Shown one piece after another: positions 1 through 8,064 of a DNA stretch of 64,000 nucleotides. This stretch comes from Verrucomicrobiota bacterium (lineage in GTDB: Bacteria; Chlamydiota; Chlamydiia; Chlamydiales; Rhabdochlamydiaceae). Location of the stretch: the NCBI GenBank assembly GCA_018240015.1, contig JAFEGJ010000002.1, positions 151,562 through 215,561 of the forward strand, given 5' to 3'. The translations under genes and the position numbers were made by a program. The notes beneath the pieces are model-generated. The model was not told where the DNA came from. It saw only the letters and a list, made by a program, of their open reading frames with translations, and searched no databases. Position 1 is the stretch's first letter, and every line of letters starts with the position of its first letter.

Positions 1-798
1 GTCGATATTGACGATGATCGATTTGAAGACGCCGGCTACCTTGAGGGCGGCGTTTTTGATCGAATCGGGAATCGCAGAGATACCGTCTAGGACGAGCTGT
101 GTGTAGTAGGAACGATTTTCATATAAATTATGAGCAAAAAGGGCATTGCCGAGAGTCGAGGCTGCTGTAGCATAGATTTTTGCGCCTGTAAATGTGGCGT
201 ATAAGGAAAGTGCTGCGATCGAGACTTGCATCGAACGGAAAAAGAGATTGCGTTTGGCCTTTGCGCGCATGCGGAGCAAAATATCGACAGCGCCGCTTCG
301 TTTAAATTCATCGATATCAGCTACGGGAAAATCATCTCCAAGGCGTCTTTGAAGCTGTGCTTCAGATAAGCTTTTAATCTCATCATCCGTTGCTTTGATC
401 ATCCAGGACAATCGAATAGAAGCAATCAGCCCATCGCACAGGGACATGATATTGGAAATAATGCCTGTAAGAGAATTAGCAGCTTGGATGAAAGGATTAT
501 TAGCCACGACGGTGCTAGCTCTTTGAGCGATATCCGATGTTGCATCCCAAAGACCTATTGCTCCCATGGCCACGCGAGATCCACCATAGATAGTTTCTTG
601 ATGGTCTCCATTTTGATGAGCAGTTTGCGCCGTATTCAGGCCCGTTTGCATTTGCTGTGCATGGAAAGAAAAGCCAAAATATCCATCAAAACCTTGTACA
701 GCTTTTTGAAAAGCCCATGTGGTTTTGTCTTTGATCGCGGCTCTACTCGGCATTGCAGCCCAAGTAGGTTGTAAGATTTTTTCTGTAATTACAGACAT
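1..798 (-). CDS. Unknown protein, 3' end outside window
   Basis: An open frame of 266 codons reads without a stop from ATG at 798 to the window edge, so the protein is cut off at its C-terminus. It begins MSVITEKILQPTWAAMPS. It is rich in Ala, Ser and Ile, with hydrophobic stretches near residues 110-135 and 185-215 that could be membrane segments, separated by a charged part (DDEIKSLSEAQLQRRLGDD). There is no export signal and I recognise no family. No Shine-Dalgarno is visible, and the upstream DNA is very AT-rich with a TATAAT-like box on the minus strand at 822-827. The size and the paired hydrophobic segments would fit a chlamydial membrane or inclusion protein, but that is a guess. Confidence 0.75.
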   Translation of the reverse strand, partial: MSVITEKILQPTWAAMPSRAAIKDKTTWAFQKAVQGFDGYFGFSFHAQQMQTGLNTAQTAHQNGDHQETIYGGSRVAMGAIGLWDATSDIAQRASTVVANNPFIQAANSLTGIISNIMSLCDGLIASIRLSWMIKATDDEIKSLSEAQLQRRLGDDFPVADIDEFKRSGAVDILLRMRAKAKRNLFFRSMQVSIAALSLYATFTGAKIYATAASTLGNALFAHNLYENRSYYTQLVLDGISAIPDSIKNAALKVAGVFKSIIVNID

Positions 799-821
799 AT
801 ATATTCTATTTTTATATAACT

Positions 822-827
822 ATTATA
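822..827 (-). promoter_or_regulatory. Possible -10 box for the partial gene at 1-798
   Basis: The minus strand reads TATAAT here, 24 bases before the ATG at 798. No convincing -35 hexamer lies 16-18 bases upstream, and the whole interval 799-919 is AT-rich, so chance matches are likely. Confidence 0.3.
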
Positions 828-919
828 ATAGATTTTATTATTAAGAAGATTTTTAAAATATAAATTAGATCGTAAATAAAATTAGAAACAAAAACTAAAT
901 TTTAATTAGTATGGAAAAA

Positions 920-1231
920 TTATTTTGATTTAAAAAAAGAAATGACAAGAGAAAGAAACACCGCAAAACTCAGCAGTGCTAAAAAACCCGGAGGCATAAA
1001 GCTGTGGGTTTTAAAATATCGTAAGGTAAAGAATATCAATAGGATAAGAGAGACGGCCATAGCGCCGCCCCATCCCCATCGAAAATCTTGGACCATGGCC
1101 CACCAGCTTCCTAAGAGGAGAATCCCGCAGGAGAGGCCCGCAATCAGGGAGGCGGTGCTTCCCGACTTGATATGGCCTATAAAGCCCCCGACTAAAATTA
1201 TAATTGCATAGAGAAGAACGACAACTTTCAT
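920..1231 (-). CDS. TMEM14/UPF0136-like small membrane protein
   Basis: This is a 103-residue protein that is nearly all hydrophobic, with about four predicted membrane segments (roughly 3-20, 28-46, 55-70 and 80-99). Features that recall the TMEM14 (Tmemb_14) family are GGFIGHIKSGSTASLIAG near the N-terminus and the second half FKTHSFMPPGFLALLS. That family is known from mitochondria, plastids and several bacteria; bacterial members have no settled function. The gene is monocistronic, divergent from the VTT gene starting at 1291, and ends in the AT-rich gap before the partial gene. The assignment rests on motif resemblance and length. Confidence 0.7.
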   Translation of the reverse strand: MKVVVLLYAIIILVGGFIGHIKSGSTASLIAGLSCGILLLGSWWAMVQDFRWGWGGAMAVSLILLIFFTLRYFKTHSFMPPGFLALLSFAVFLSLVISFFKSK

Positions 1232-1253
1232 ATAATCAATAATTTAAGGTTAT

Positions 1254-1282
1254 TTGACGGGCATCATAAAAGCAAGTATAAT
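1254..1282 (+). promoter_or_regulatory. Sigma-70-type promoter for the VTT-family gene
   Basis: TTGACG at 1254-1259 and TATAAT at 1277-1282 are separated by exactly 17 bases. Transcription would be expected to start about 7 bases after the -10 box, near 1289, which is only about 2 bases before the ATG at 1291. The mRNA may therefore be leaderless. Confidence 0.6.
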
Positions 1283-1290
1283 GTTTGGCT

Positions 1291-1875
1291 ATGGCACTTT
1301 CAAAGACTATTTATGACTGGGCAGCGAGGAAAGCGCAATCGCGTTTTTCCCATTTTTGGCTAAGCCTTGTATTCATGTTTGAACTTATTTTGTTCATTCC
1401 CTTTGATGCGGTGCTCGTATTATTTTGCTTAGAAAATCCTAGTCGTCGTTATACCTACGCAACAGTCGCGGCCCTCGCGTCAGTCATCACAGGGCTTGCG
1501 GGTTTTTTACTGGGGCACTTAGCGTGGGATCTCGTAGGTCCCTGGGTGCTCGATCGAGTTGTGTCGCAAAGTTTTTTTGACAACCTTTGCCTGCATTATC
1601 AAAATTATCAGAATTGGGCCGTCTTTTTAGGCGCGCTGCTTCCGATGCCTCTCAAAGCTGTTACCTTATCTGCGGGTGTTTGTCATTTGGCCATGGGTCC
1701 TTTCCTGCTATGTATTTTCCTCGCCAGAATGCTCAGATTTTTCTTAGTGGCTAAAGCCGTCCAAATCTGGGGCGATAAAATCAAAGCGTTTGTCTCTCGC
1801 CACTTTGGAGGAATACTCCTCATCATGGGCGCTAAAATTGCACTCGCGTTTGCCTTCTTATGGACGATGGGATAA
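1291..1875 (+). CDS. VTT/DedA-like (SNARE-associated family) membrane protein
   Basis: A 194-residue membrane protein. I chose ATG 1291 over the in-frame TTG six bases upstream, because the promoter at 1254-1282 would place the transcript start just before 1291. The architecture matches the VTT-domain group (DedA, YqaA): a long amphipathic region LILFIPFDAVLVLFCLENP, a Gly-rich segment GLAGFLLGHLAW, then GALLPMPLKAVTLSAGV in the position of the usual GR.xPxx+...AG motif, and a C-terminal segment with LARMLRF. DedA-type proteins are implicated in lipid recycling across the inner membrane. The last 16 bases overlap the start of the Sua5 gene, which suggests co-transcription. The subfamily is uncertain. 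Confidence 0.75.
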   Translation: MALSKTIYDWAARKAQSRFSHFWLSLVFMFELILFIPFDAVLVLFCLENPSRRYTYATVAALASVITGLAGFLLGHLAWDLVGPWVLDRVVSQSFFDNLCLHYQNYQNWAVFLGALLPMPLKAVTLSAGVCHLAMGPFLLCIFLARMLRFFLVAKAVQIWGDKIKAFVSRHFGGILLIMGAKIALAFAFLWTMG

Positions 1876-2762
1876 TTACCGAGGCTGCAAAGCTTCTCTT
1901 AGCCGGAGAGCTCGTCGCTTTTCCGACCGAGACTGTCTATGGTCTGGGCGCTCCCATCTTCAATGAACAAGGGGTAGCTAAAATCTATGCCGTCAAAGGA
2001 CGTCCCAGCGACAACCCCCTCATCGCGCACATCGCCGATTTAAAAGACGTCGAAAGGATCGCCAGAGAAATACCCGATGATTTTTATGTTTTAGCTAGTC
2101 ACTTTTTCCCGGGACCTCTCACGGTGGTTTTAAAAAAGCATCCTTTAGTTCCGCCCATGGTTTCGGCAGGGCTGGATACCATTGCGCTGCGTATGCCGTC
2201 GCACCCTCTCGCTTTGGCTCTAATCAAAGCCGTAGGGGAACCTCTTGTTGCGCCCTCTGCGAATTTATCGGGCCGTCCGAGCTCTACCAAAGCACAGCAC
2301 GTGCTTGAAGATTTTGAGGGAAAAATTGGTGGGGTCATCGATGGTGGAGAATCGGTGTTTGGTATCGAGTCAACCGTCATATCTCTTATCGATGCGCCGA
2401 CTCTTTTAAGGCCGGGAGTGATTCCGGAAGAAGAGATTGAAAAGGTGCTCGGGAAAAAGCTTCAGAGAGCATCTGCTGGTGCTCAAGGATCCCCAGGCAT
2501 GCGCCACCGTCATTATGCGCCTCGTGGCAACATGCGGCTTGCTTTTTCCGAAGATGAAATAGGCCCAGCCGAAAGGGTTTTTAGCCGGACTTCTTCTAGC
2601 TACCCGTTAAGCGCACATACTCTCTACGATCTCCTAAGGCAGGCCGATCGAGAAGGCGTCCAAGAGATCGTGGTCTATTGTGATGAGGAAATTCAGAAAG
2701 ATGAAGGGCTCATGGACCGTCTTCGCCGGGCGTCGGAAGACAAGAGATCCCACCATCCGTAA
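1860..2762 (+). CDS. L-threonylcarbamoyladenylate synthase, Sua5/YciO/YrdC family
   Basis: A 300-residue protein. Residues 1-195 form a YrdC domain: FPTETVYGLGAP, the basic substrate-binding segment KIYAVKGRPSDNPLIAHI, FFPGPLTVVLK, RMPSHPLALALI, SANLSGRPSSTKAQHV, and ESTVISL...LLRPGVI. The motif GMRHRHYAPRGNM near residue 215 marks the linker and start of the C-terminal Sua5 domain, so this is the long Sua5 type rather than short TsaC, though its C-terminal part is shorter than in typical 340-residue Sua5. The enzyme makes threonylcarbamoyl-AMP from threonine, bicarbonate and ATP for t6A37 modification of ANN-decoding tRNAs. It overlaps the VTT gene at its start and a convergent membrane gene by 53 bases at its end. 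Confidence 0.93.
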   Translation: MDDGIITEAAKLLLAGELVAFPTETVYGLGAPIFNEQGVAKIYAVKGRPSDNPLIAHIADLKDVERIAREIPDDFYVLASHFFPGPLTVVLKKHPLVPPMVSAGLDTIALRMPSHPLALALIKAVGEPLVAPSANLSGRPSSTKAQHVLEDFEGKIGGVIDGGESVFGIESTVISLIDAPTLLRPGVIPEEEIEKVLGKKLQRASAGAQGSPGMRHRHYAPRGNMRLAFSEDEIGPAERVFSRTSSSYPLSAHTLYDLLRQADREGVQEIVVYCDEEIQKDEGLMDRLRRASEDKRSHHP

Positions 2763-3411
2763 TCGTAATATAATAAGCTCCGTCCGTTAAGGGCAAATAC
2801 TGAGATTGCAGAAGGGCATTTTTAATACCCGGCAATGACCAATTTTGTTGGAAGAGTTTTTGCCATAGGAAGCTTTGCGAGGAAAGAGCGTAGGCGACAT
2901 GGAACAAGCGGTTGTGATCTTCAACTTTGAGATATCCATTATGGATAGAGTCTAAAGAGCAGACGTTTGTAAACCCTAAGAAATACAAGAAGGCTGAGAA
3001 CCGAATGGTCCTGGCGCGTATGCCAACGAGATCGCCGTCTAATACATAGGTTCCCAGCGTTTTGCCCTTCAGATCTTCCACGCGCACTTTTTTTCCCTGT
3101 ATGACAACTTTGGCGATCGGCTTATCTTCGATCATATGGGTCAGGCTGTTAAAGAGAAGCGCCAAAAGGAGAAGAATAAAGTAAGCGGCGAGACATATGC
3201 TTTGAAAAATAGAAGGAAGGAAATGCAGCACAGCGACGAGTGCAAGGCTGGTAAGAAGTACCAAAGGAGTGTAGGTGAAGGGGAAAACAATAAAAAGATA
3301 GGTAGAAAGAAGAGCAAAAGCAGAAGCGGAAAGCAGGGATTTCCATCCTCGCTTTTTTACAAAGTGAGCAAGATAATAAAGCGCCAAAAACGCAGCAACC
3401 CATGCTAGCAT
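2710..3411 (-). CDS. Unknown membrane protein
   Basis: A 233-residue protein. The first ~100 residues hold four or five hydrophobic segments (about 1-18, 26-45, 48-66, 70-92). The C-terminal ~130 residues are soluble and include KPIAKVVIQGKKVRVEDLKG and a Tyr/Leu-rich tail ending LPTPGEDGP. No catalytic motif is visible and I do not recognise a family. The last 53 bases overlap the 3' end of the convergent Sua5 gene, so the final residues could be an unselected read-through. A start at 3411 puts the gene 27 bases beyond the end of the SMR gene on the same strand, and it is probably transcribed with it. Confidence 0.75.
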   Translation of the reverse strand: MLAWVAAFLALYYLAHFVKKRGWKSLLSASAFALLSTYLFIVFPFTYTPLVLLTSLALVAVLHFLPSIFQSICLAAYFILLLLALLFNSLTHMIEDKPIAKVVIQGKKVRVEDLKGKTLGTYVLDGDLVGIRARTIRFSAFLYFLGFTNVCSLDSIHNGYLKVEDHNRLFHVAYALSSQSFLWQKLFQQNWSLPGIKNALLQSQYLPLTDGAYYITITDGGISCLPTPGEDGP

Positions 3412-3437
3412 GACACTGAGGCTAACATGGAGCTTTT

Positions 3438-3764
3438 TTAGTTACAATGAACGAGTTTGAGGCCGACGATGCCGATGATGATGAGCATGATCGAGATAAG
3501 TCGGACAATGTGGGCAGAGTCGCCAAAGAAAATGATACCTGTGATGACCGTTCCGGCAGCGCCGATACCGGCCCATACAGCATACGCCGTTCCAATGGGA
3601 ATGGTTTTCATGGCCTGGGAGACAGAAAAAAAGCTCAGGACGATGAAGACGACGGTGATGATGCTCGGAACGAGTTTGCTAAAGCCGCCGCTATATTTTA
3701 GTGCGACAGTAAAACAAATCTCAAAAAAACCCGCCAATAATAGAAAAATCCATGAGAGAGACAT
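3438..3764 (-). CDS. SMR-family exporter, SugE/Gdx-like
   Basis: A 108-residue protein with four membrane segments, the normal length of small multidrug resistance proteins. The conserved membrane Glu lies in AGFFEICFTVALKYSGGF, with the Gly/Trp signature IPIGTAYAVWAGIGAAGTV in the third segment. The run SGGFSKLVPSIITV and the segment GTAYAVWAGIGAAG resemble SugE/Gdx (guanidinium exporters) more than EmrE. SMR proteins work as dual-topology dimers exchanging substrate for protons. The substrate here is unproven. The gene sits 17 bases downstream of the histidine phosphatase gene on the same strand. Confidence 0.9.
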   Translation of the reverse strand: MSLSWIFLLLAGFFEICFTVALKYSGGFSKLVPSIITVVFIVLSFFSVSQAMKTIPIGTAYAVWAGIGAAGTVITGIIFFGDSAHIVRLISIMLIIIGIVGLKLVHCN

Positions 3765-3780
3765 ATTCTTTTTTTATACC

Positions 3781-4353
3781 TTATTTCTCAATATCATTCC
3801 AGAGGAGGATGGAGGGCTGATCATGCTCATGTCCTAAGATTGAGATAGATGCGGGTGATAAAAAAATTTCAGCGGCGTCTTTTAAGGGCAGATTTAAGAA
3901 ACATGCGGCAATAACGCGCAGGATGTGGGCGCTGCCAAAAAGGGCGATGTGGCCTGGTTTTAAGATGGAAAGGAGGTGCTGGGCACGGGCTTTGACTTGA
4001 GCCGGTGTTTCTCCGCCAGGCGCGCCATCGACAAAGAGGTTCCAATGGGGATCTTTTTGCTGGATCTCTTCGGTTGTTTTTCCTTCATAGGTACCATAGT
4101 TCCATTCGGTTAAGTCAGGTGTGATCGTGGGGTGGTAACCGGCGAGCTCGGCGGTTTTTCGGGCGCGCTGAAGAGGACTAGAATAGACTTCAGAAAAGCG
4201 GTAGTCATTAAGGCGACTTTTGAGTTTCTTGGCTTGGATGACGCCGCTCGGCGTGAGCGGCAGATCGGTGATGCCGGTATGCTGGCCAGTGGAGGACCAC
4301 GTTGTCTCAGCGTGGCGTATCAGATAGAGTGTAGTGTTTTGCAACTTGTTCAT
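3781..4353 (-). CDS. Histidine phosphatase family protein (phosphoglycerate mutase-like)
   Basis: A 190-residue protein if the start is the Met before [19 protein letters not shown]; an upstream in-frame Met at 4419 would only extend it into glpD. The RHG-type motif LIRHAET carries the phospho-accepting His near residue 12, YSSPLQRARKTAEL carries the second Arg, EWNYGTYEGKT is the acidic loop, and FGSAHILRVIAACFL carries the second catalytic His. This matches CobC/GpmB-like members of the superfamily. Such enzymes act on small phosphoesters, and the substrate cannot be told from sequence. It overlaps the 3' end of glpD by 47 bases and is the last gene of the glpK-glpD run, but a role in glycerol metabolism is only contextual. 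Confidence 0.88.
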   Translation of the reverse strand: MNKLQNTTLYLIRHAETTWSSTGQHTGITDLPLTPSGVIQAKKLKSRLNDYRFSEVYSSPLQRARKTAELAGYHPTITPDLTEWNYGTYEGKTTEEIQQKDPHWNLFVDGAPGGETPAQVKARAQHLLSILKPGHIALFGSAHILRVIAACFLNLPLKDAAEIFLSPASISILGHEHDQPSILLWNDIEK

Positions 4354-5803
4354 AGGCTGTGACTTGTTTTCTTTCCCACGCAGCAGATTTACCAAGGGCA
4401 ATGGCAAGGAGATGCGCAACTTTAGGCGCCACTTTTAAGCTGGCTTTTGCATTCAGGAGTAGCGAGCGTGTGCGCCGCGCCAAAATATCTTCGACGGTGC
4501 GGGCCATTTCTTCATCGATGGCTCTCATGACATCAGCGAGGTGGTAGGGGAGATGCGGGTGGAGCCTTTTGGAGGATTTGAGGGGAGGATCCGTGTGGAG
4601 TCTCAAGTTTTTGGTGATGCAACACCGCTGCGGGAGTTTGCCGGTGACTATAGCTTTATCGATCACGTCTTCAGCCATTTGGCGGTAGGTGGTCCACTTG
4701 CCGCCGGTGATGGTGATGAGGTTTGACCTAGAGACTAAAATTGTATGGTCGCGAGCGAGGCTGGCGGTCGATTTGGCGTGCTCTTTATGAACGAGCGGAC
4801 GGATACCGCAAAAGACACTGAGGATGTCGCTGGGTTTAGGGTCTTTAGTGAGATAGCGGGCGGCGTGGCGGAGCAAAAAGTCGATTTCTTTTTTTTGTGC
4901 CTGGGGCTCCAGCGTGAGGCGAGTCACGGGGGTGTCGGTAGTACCGACGAGGATGCGGCCATGCCACGGAACGAGAAAGATCACGCGGCCATCTTCTGTG
5001 TGGGGAACGAGGATGGCGGTTTTGCCGGGCATGAACGAGCGGGGAAGGACGAGATGGACGCCTTGGCTACCGGCGATGATGGGTTTAGACTTCGTGTCAT
5101 CCATTTCCCGCACGTGGTCTGAGAAAATCCCGCAGGCATTGATGACGACTTTACCATGGACTGTGAAGCTGTGTTTGTGTTCTTCATCGGTGACTTTAAC
5201 GCCGCAGATTTGCCCTCTTTTTTTGATCAGCGAGGTGACTTTAGCATAGTTGAGAAGCACAGCGCCATGATCGGCTGCGGTGCGGGCGAGCGCAATGGCC
5301 AGGCGCGCGTCATCGAACTGACCATCGTAGTAAATAACTCCTCCACGCAGGCCTTCACGCTCGAGTGTGGGAAGAGCCCGGATGGTTTGCTGGCGCGAGA
5401 GGTGTTTGGAAGGCTCGAGGCCAAGTTTGCCGGCCAGGAGGTCGTAGAGTTTGAGGCCGATGCCATAAAATGGTCCTTCCCACCAGTGGTAATTGGGAAC
5501 GAGAAACGAGAGGTGAGAGACGAGGTGGGGAGCGTTTTCGCAGAGCAGGCCGCGCTCGCGCAGCGACTCGGCCACGAGGCCAATGTTGCCTTGCTGCAGA
5601 TAGCGCAGGCCCCCGTGGATGAGCTTGGTGCTGCGGCTGGAGGTTGCTTTGGCAAAATCGTGCTGCTCGAGAAGCAATGTACGGTAGCCGCGCGAAGCGC
5701 TATCGACCGCGGCGCCCAGACCCGTCGCGCCACCGCCAATGATGATCACATCCCAAGGCCCGTGCTGGGCGTGGACTTTTTTGAGCATCTCATCCCGGTT
5801 CAT
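4307..5803 (-). CDS. glpD: Aerobic glycerol-3-phosphate dehydrogenase
   Basis: A 498-residue FAD enzyme oxidising sn-glycerol 3-phosphate to dihydroxyacetone phosphate at the inner face of the cytoplasmic membrane, passing electrons to quinone. The N-terminal dinucleotide fold reads [20 protein letters not shown], followed by [16 protein letters not shown], which is characteristic of GlpD, and [17 protein letters not shown] later. The C-terminal DAO_C domain is present and the length is normal. I chose the ATG at 5803 because it overlaps the glpK stop in the ATGA arrangement typical of translational coupling; an upstream Met at 5845 would lie 46 bases inside glpK. With glpK and divergent glpF it forms a complete glycerol uptake and oxidation unit. 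Confidence 0.95.
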   Translation of the reverse strand: MNRDEMLKKVHAQHGPWDVIIIGGGATGLGAAVDSASRGYRTLLLEQHDFAKATSSRSTKLIHGGLRYLQQGNIGLVAESLRERGLLCENAPHLVSHLSFLVPNYHWWEGPFYGIGLKLYDLLAGKLGLEPSKHLSRQQTIRALPTLEREGLRGGVIYYDGQFDDARLAIALARTAADHGAVLLNYAKVTSLIKKRGQICGVKVTDEEHKHSFTVHGKVVINACGIFSDHVREMDDTKSKPIIAGSQGVHLVLPRSFMPGKTAILVPHTEDGRVIFLVPWHGRILVGTTDTPVTRLTLEPQAQKKEIDFLLRHAARYLTKDPKPSDILSVFCGIRPLVHKEHAKSTASLARDHTILVSRSNLITITGGKWTTYRQMAEDVIDKAIVTGKLPQRCCITKNLRLHTDPPLKSSKRLHPHLPYHLADVMRAIDEEMARTVEDILARRTRSLLLNAKASLKVAPKVAHLLAIALGKSAAWERKQVTAYEQVAKHYTLSDTPR

Positions 5804-7266
5804 GCCGACTCCCATAGCTGGGCGCACTTGAGAGCTTGTTTCCATTTCCCTTTTTTGCGCTTGGCATTTTCAGGAAGCATTTGGGGCAAAAATCGCTCGT
5901 CTTCTTGCCAATATTTTGTGATTTCGCTCATGTCTTTCCAAAAACCTGTGGCAAGACCAGCTAAAAATCCAGCGCCAAGAGCGGTGAGCTCGGTCGTTTT
6001 GGGACGAATGACAGGAACTTGGAGAAGATCGGCTTGGATTTGCATGAGGAGATTGTCGCGCACAGCGCCGCCATCGACGCGCATTTCTGCGGTGGGAACG
6101 CCCGCATCGTCTTCCATGCACTTGATGACGTCGCAGACTTGAAACGCGATGCCCTCGAGGGCTGCCCTGGCGAGGTGGGCAGAGCTGACGCCGCGGGTAA
6201 GGCCAAGGATCGCGCCGCGGGCATACGGATCCCAGTGCGGAGCGCCCAGACCTGTGAAAGCCGGAACAAAATAGACGCCGCCGTTGTCTTGAACGGAGCG
6301 GGCAAGTTTTTCAATGTCGGAGGAGGCTTTGATAATGCCAAGGCTATCGCGGAGCCACTGCACGACAGCGCCCGCGATGAAGACGCTGCCCTCCAAAGCA
6401 TAGTGAAGAGTGGGGCCGATTTGGTAGGCGATGGTCGTGAGGAGGTTGTTTTTTGAGAGGACGGGTTTGTCTCCTGTGTTCATGAGGAGAAAGCAGCCGG
6501 TGCCATATGTCGTCTTAACCATACCCGGTTTTAAGCAGGCCTGACCAAAGAGAGCAGCTTGCTGGTCTCCGGCGATGCCGCTGATGGGGATATTGCCAGG
6601 GAGGATAGAGGCAGTGCCGTAGATTTCGCTGGAGCTTTTAACTTGCGGGAGAATCGCGGCCGGAATGTCCAAAATTTTGAGGAGTTCTTCGTCCCATTTC
6701 AGCGTGTGGATGTTGAAAAGGAGTGTGCGCGAAGCGTTAGTGACATCGGTGATGTGATGCGCTCCTTTCGTGAGGTTCCATACGAGCCATGTGTCGACGG
6801 TGCCAAAGGCAAGCTCTCCTTTTTTGGCGCGCTCCTTGGCGCCCGGAACTTGCTGAAGAATCCAGTGGAGTTTGGTGCCGGAAAAGTAGGGGTCGAGAAG
6901 AAGCCCTGTTTTTTGTTTGAAGAGAGGCTCAAAGCTTTTGAGTTCTTTGCAAAGATCGGTTGTGCGCCGGTCTTGCCAGACGATAGCATTACAAATCGGC
7001 TGACCTGTTTTTTTGTCCCAGACGATGGTGGTCTCGCGCTGGTTGGTGATGCCGATCGCATGGATCTCTTTTGTTTTGGCGAGCAGCTCTTGAAGAGTTG
7101 CTAGTTGCGTGGACCAAATTTCATTCGCATCGTGCTCGACCCAGCCGGGCTGCGGGAAAATTTGCCGAAATTCTTTTTGCGCTGAGTCGGTGATTTGACC
7201 ATCATGGGAGATGAGAACCGAGCGAGAACTCGTCGTTCCCTGATCGAGCGCAAGGATGTATTTCAT
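5800..7266 (-). CDS. glpK: Glycerol kinase
   Basis: A 488-residue FGGY-family kinase converting glycerol to glycerol 3-phosphate with ATP. Family motifs are present from end to end: the N-terminal phosphate loop [30 protein letters not shown], the substrate Arg in [62 protein letters not shown] and [13 protein letters not shown]. The length is close to the usual ~500. It is first in the minus-strand run and is followed by glpD with a 4-base overlap. The divergent glpF starts 69 bases away, and the shared intergenic region carries a palindrome at 7274-7283. Confidence 0.97.
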   Translation of the reverse strand: MKYILALDQGTTSSRSVLISHDGQITDSAQKEFRQIFPQPGWVEHDANEIWSTQLATLQELLAKTKEIHAIGITNQRETTIVWDKKTGQPICNAIVWQDRRTTDLCKELKSFEPLFKQKTGLLLDPYFSGTKLHWILQQVPGAKERAKKGELAFGTVDTWLVWNLTKGAHHITDVTNASRTLLFNIHTLKWDEELLKILDIPAAILPQVKSSSEIYGTASILPGNIPISGIAGDQQAALFGQACLKPGMVKTTYGTGCFLLMNTGDKPVLSKNNLLTTIAYQIGPTLHYALEGSVFIAGAVVQWLRDSLGIIKASSDIEKLARSVQDNGGVYFVPAFTGLGAPHWDPYARGAILGLTRGVSSAHLARAALEGIAFQVCDVIKCMEDDAGVPTAEMRVDGGAVRDNLLMQIQADLLQVPVIRPKTTELTALGAGFLAGLATGFWKDMSEITKYWQEDERFLPQMLPENAKRKKGKWKQALKCAQLWESA

Positions 7267-7273
7267 TCTCTCT

Positions 7274-7283
7274 TATGATCATA
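7274..7283. promoter_or_regulatory. Short perfect palindrome between glpK and glpF
   Basis: TATGATCATA is a perfect 10-base palindrome in the 69-base divergent region, 8 bases before the glpK start and just upstream of the -35 box proposed for glpF. It could be an operator serving both directions. A 10-base AT-rich palindrome can also arise by chance, and no regulator gene is nearby. Confidence 0.3.
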
Positions 7284-7284
7284 C

Positions 7285-7314
7285 TTGTGTTTTGCATGTC
7301 AAGGAATTTATAGT
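7285..7314 (+). promoter_or_regulatory. Promoter candidate for glpF
   Basis: TTGTGT at 7285-7290 and TATAGT at 7309-7314 are separated by 18 bases. A transcript would begin near 7321 and reach the glpF ATG at 7336 with an intervening GGAAAGGAAGG ribosome-binding site. Confidence 0.45.
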
Positions 7315-7335
7315 GATGGGGAAAGGAAGGTTTTT

Positions 7336-8064
7336 ATGACAATTTTTTTGGGTGAACTGATCGGAACGATGCTACTCGTACTACTGGGCAACGGCTCGGT
7401 TGCTAACGTGCTGCTCATGAAATCTAAAGGACATGGCGGAGGATGGATCGTGATTACTGCCGGATGGGGATTTGCCGTGGCCATCTCTGTATATGTGGTG
7501 GGGTGGATGAGCGGCGGCCATCTCAACCCAGCTGTGACGCTAGGATTTTGTTTGGCGAAGAAGACCGCTTGGGATCTCTTTTTTGTCTATATCGGAGCCC
7601 AAATGCTCGGGGCGATCATCGGCGCCGTTTTAGTGTGGTTGGCATACTTCCCCCACTGGCAAAAGACGCTCGATAGCCATGCTAAATTACTGTGCTTTTC
7701 GACTTCGCCGGCGATCAAAAGGCCGCTGTGGAACCTTCTTTGTGAAGTGATTGGAACGGCGGTGCTTTTGCTGGGGGTTCTGGGCGTTCTCGACACTCAT
7801 AACCAGATGATGCCGAGTGTGACTCCTTACGTCGTGGGAATTTTGATCTTCAGCATCGGTCTGTCGCTCGGAGGTCCGACGGGATACGCGATCAATCCGG
7901 CGAGGGATCTGGGTCCTCGCATCGCGTATACTTTGCTTCCCGTGAAGGGGAAGGGGAAAACGGAGTGGGGCTACGCGTGGATTCCGGTTGTTGGACCGCT
8001 CCTGGGCGCGCTTCTGGGCACGGCGGTGTATCTCTGCTACATCCAGGCGTCTTCCGTACTTTGA
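7336..8064 (+). CDS. glpF: Glycerol facilitator / aquaglyceroporin
   Basis: A 242-residue MIP-family channel with six membrane segments. Both pore signatures are present: GGHLNPAVTLGF in the first half and GYAINPARDLGPR in the second. The Asp after the second NPAR is the residue typical of glycerol-conducting members rather than strict water channels. The ATG at 7336 is preceded by a good GGAAAGGAAGG site; an upstream TTG/ATG frame from 7285 would run through the proposed promoter. It is divergent from glpK-glpD and supplies their substrate. The 3' 378 bases are overlapped on the other strand by the open tail of the RluA gene. Confidence 0.95.
   Translation: MTIFLGELIGTMLLVLLGNGSVANVLLMKSKGHGGGWIVITAGWGFAVAISVYVVGWMSGGHLNPAVTLGFCLAKKTAWDLFFVYIGAQMLGAIIGAVLVWLAYFPHWQKTLDSHAKLLCFSTSPAIKRPLWNLLCEVIGTAVLLLGVLGVLDTHNQMMPSVTPYVVGILIFSIGLSLGGPTGYAINPARDLGPRIAYTLLPVKGKGKTEWGYAWIPVVGPLLGALLGTAVYLCYIQASSVL

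Noticed and set aside
35..39. Second HExxH in the M48-like protein (residues 35-39 of that protein, near DNA 53258-53272) as the active site
   Set aside because: It lacks a downstream ExxAD partner at family spacing; HEVAH at residues 154-158 with Glu187 fits. Coordinates given here are residue numbers.
799..919. A small gene or RNA in the AT-rich gap
   Set aside because: No open frame of reasonable length and no tRNA-like fold were seen.
5156..6142. A 328-codon open frame on the plus strand across glpD and glpK
   Set aside because: It is antisense to two clearly conserved genes and its translation has no recognisable motif; codon pattern of the glp genes on the other strand explains it.
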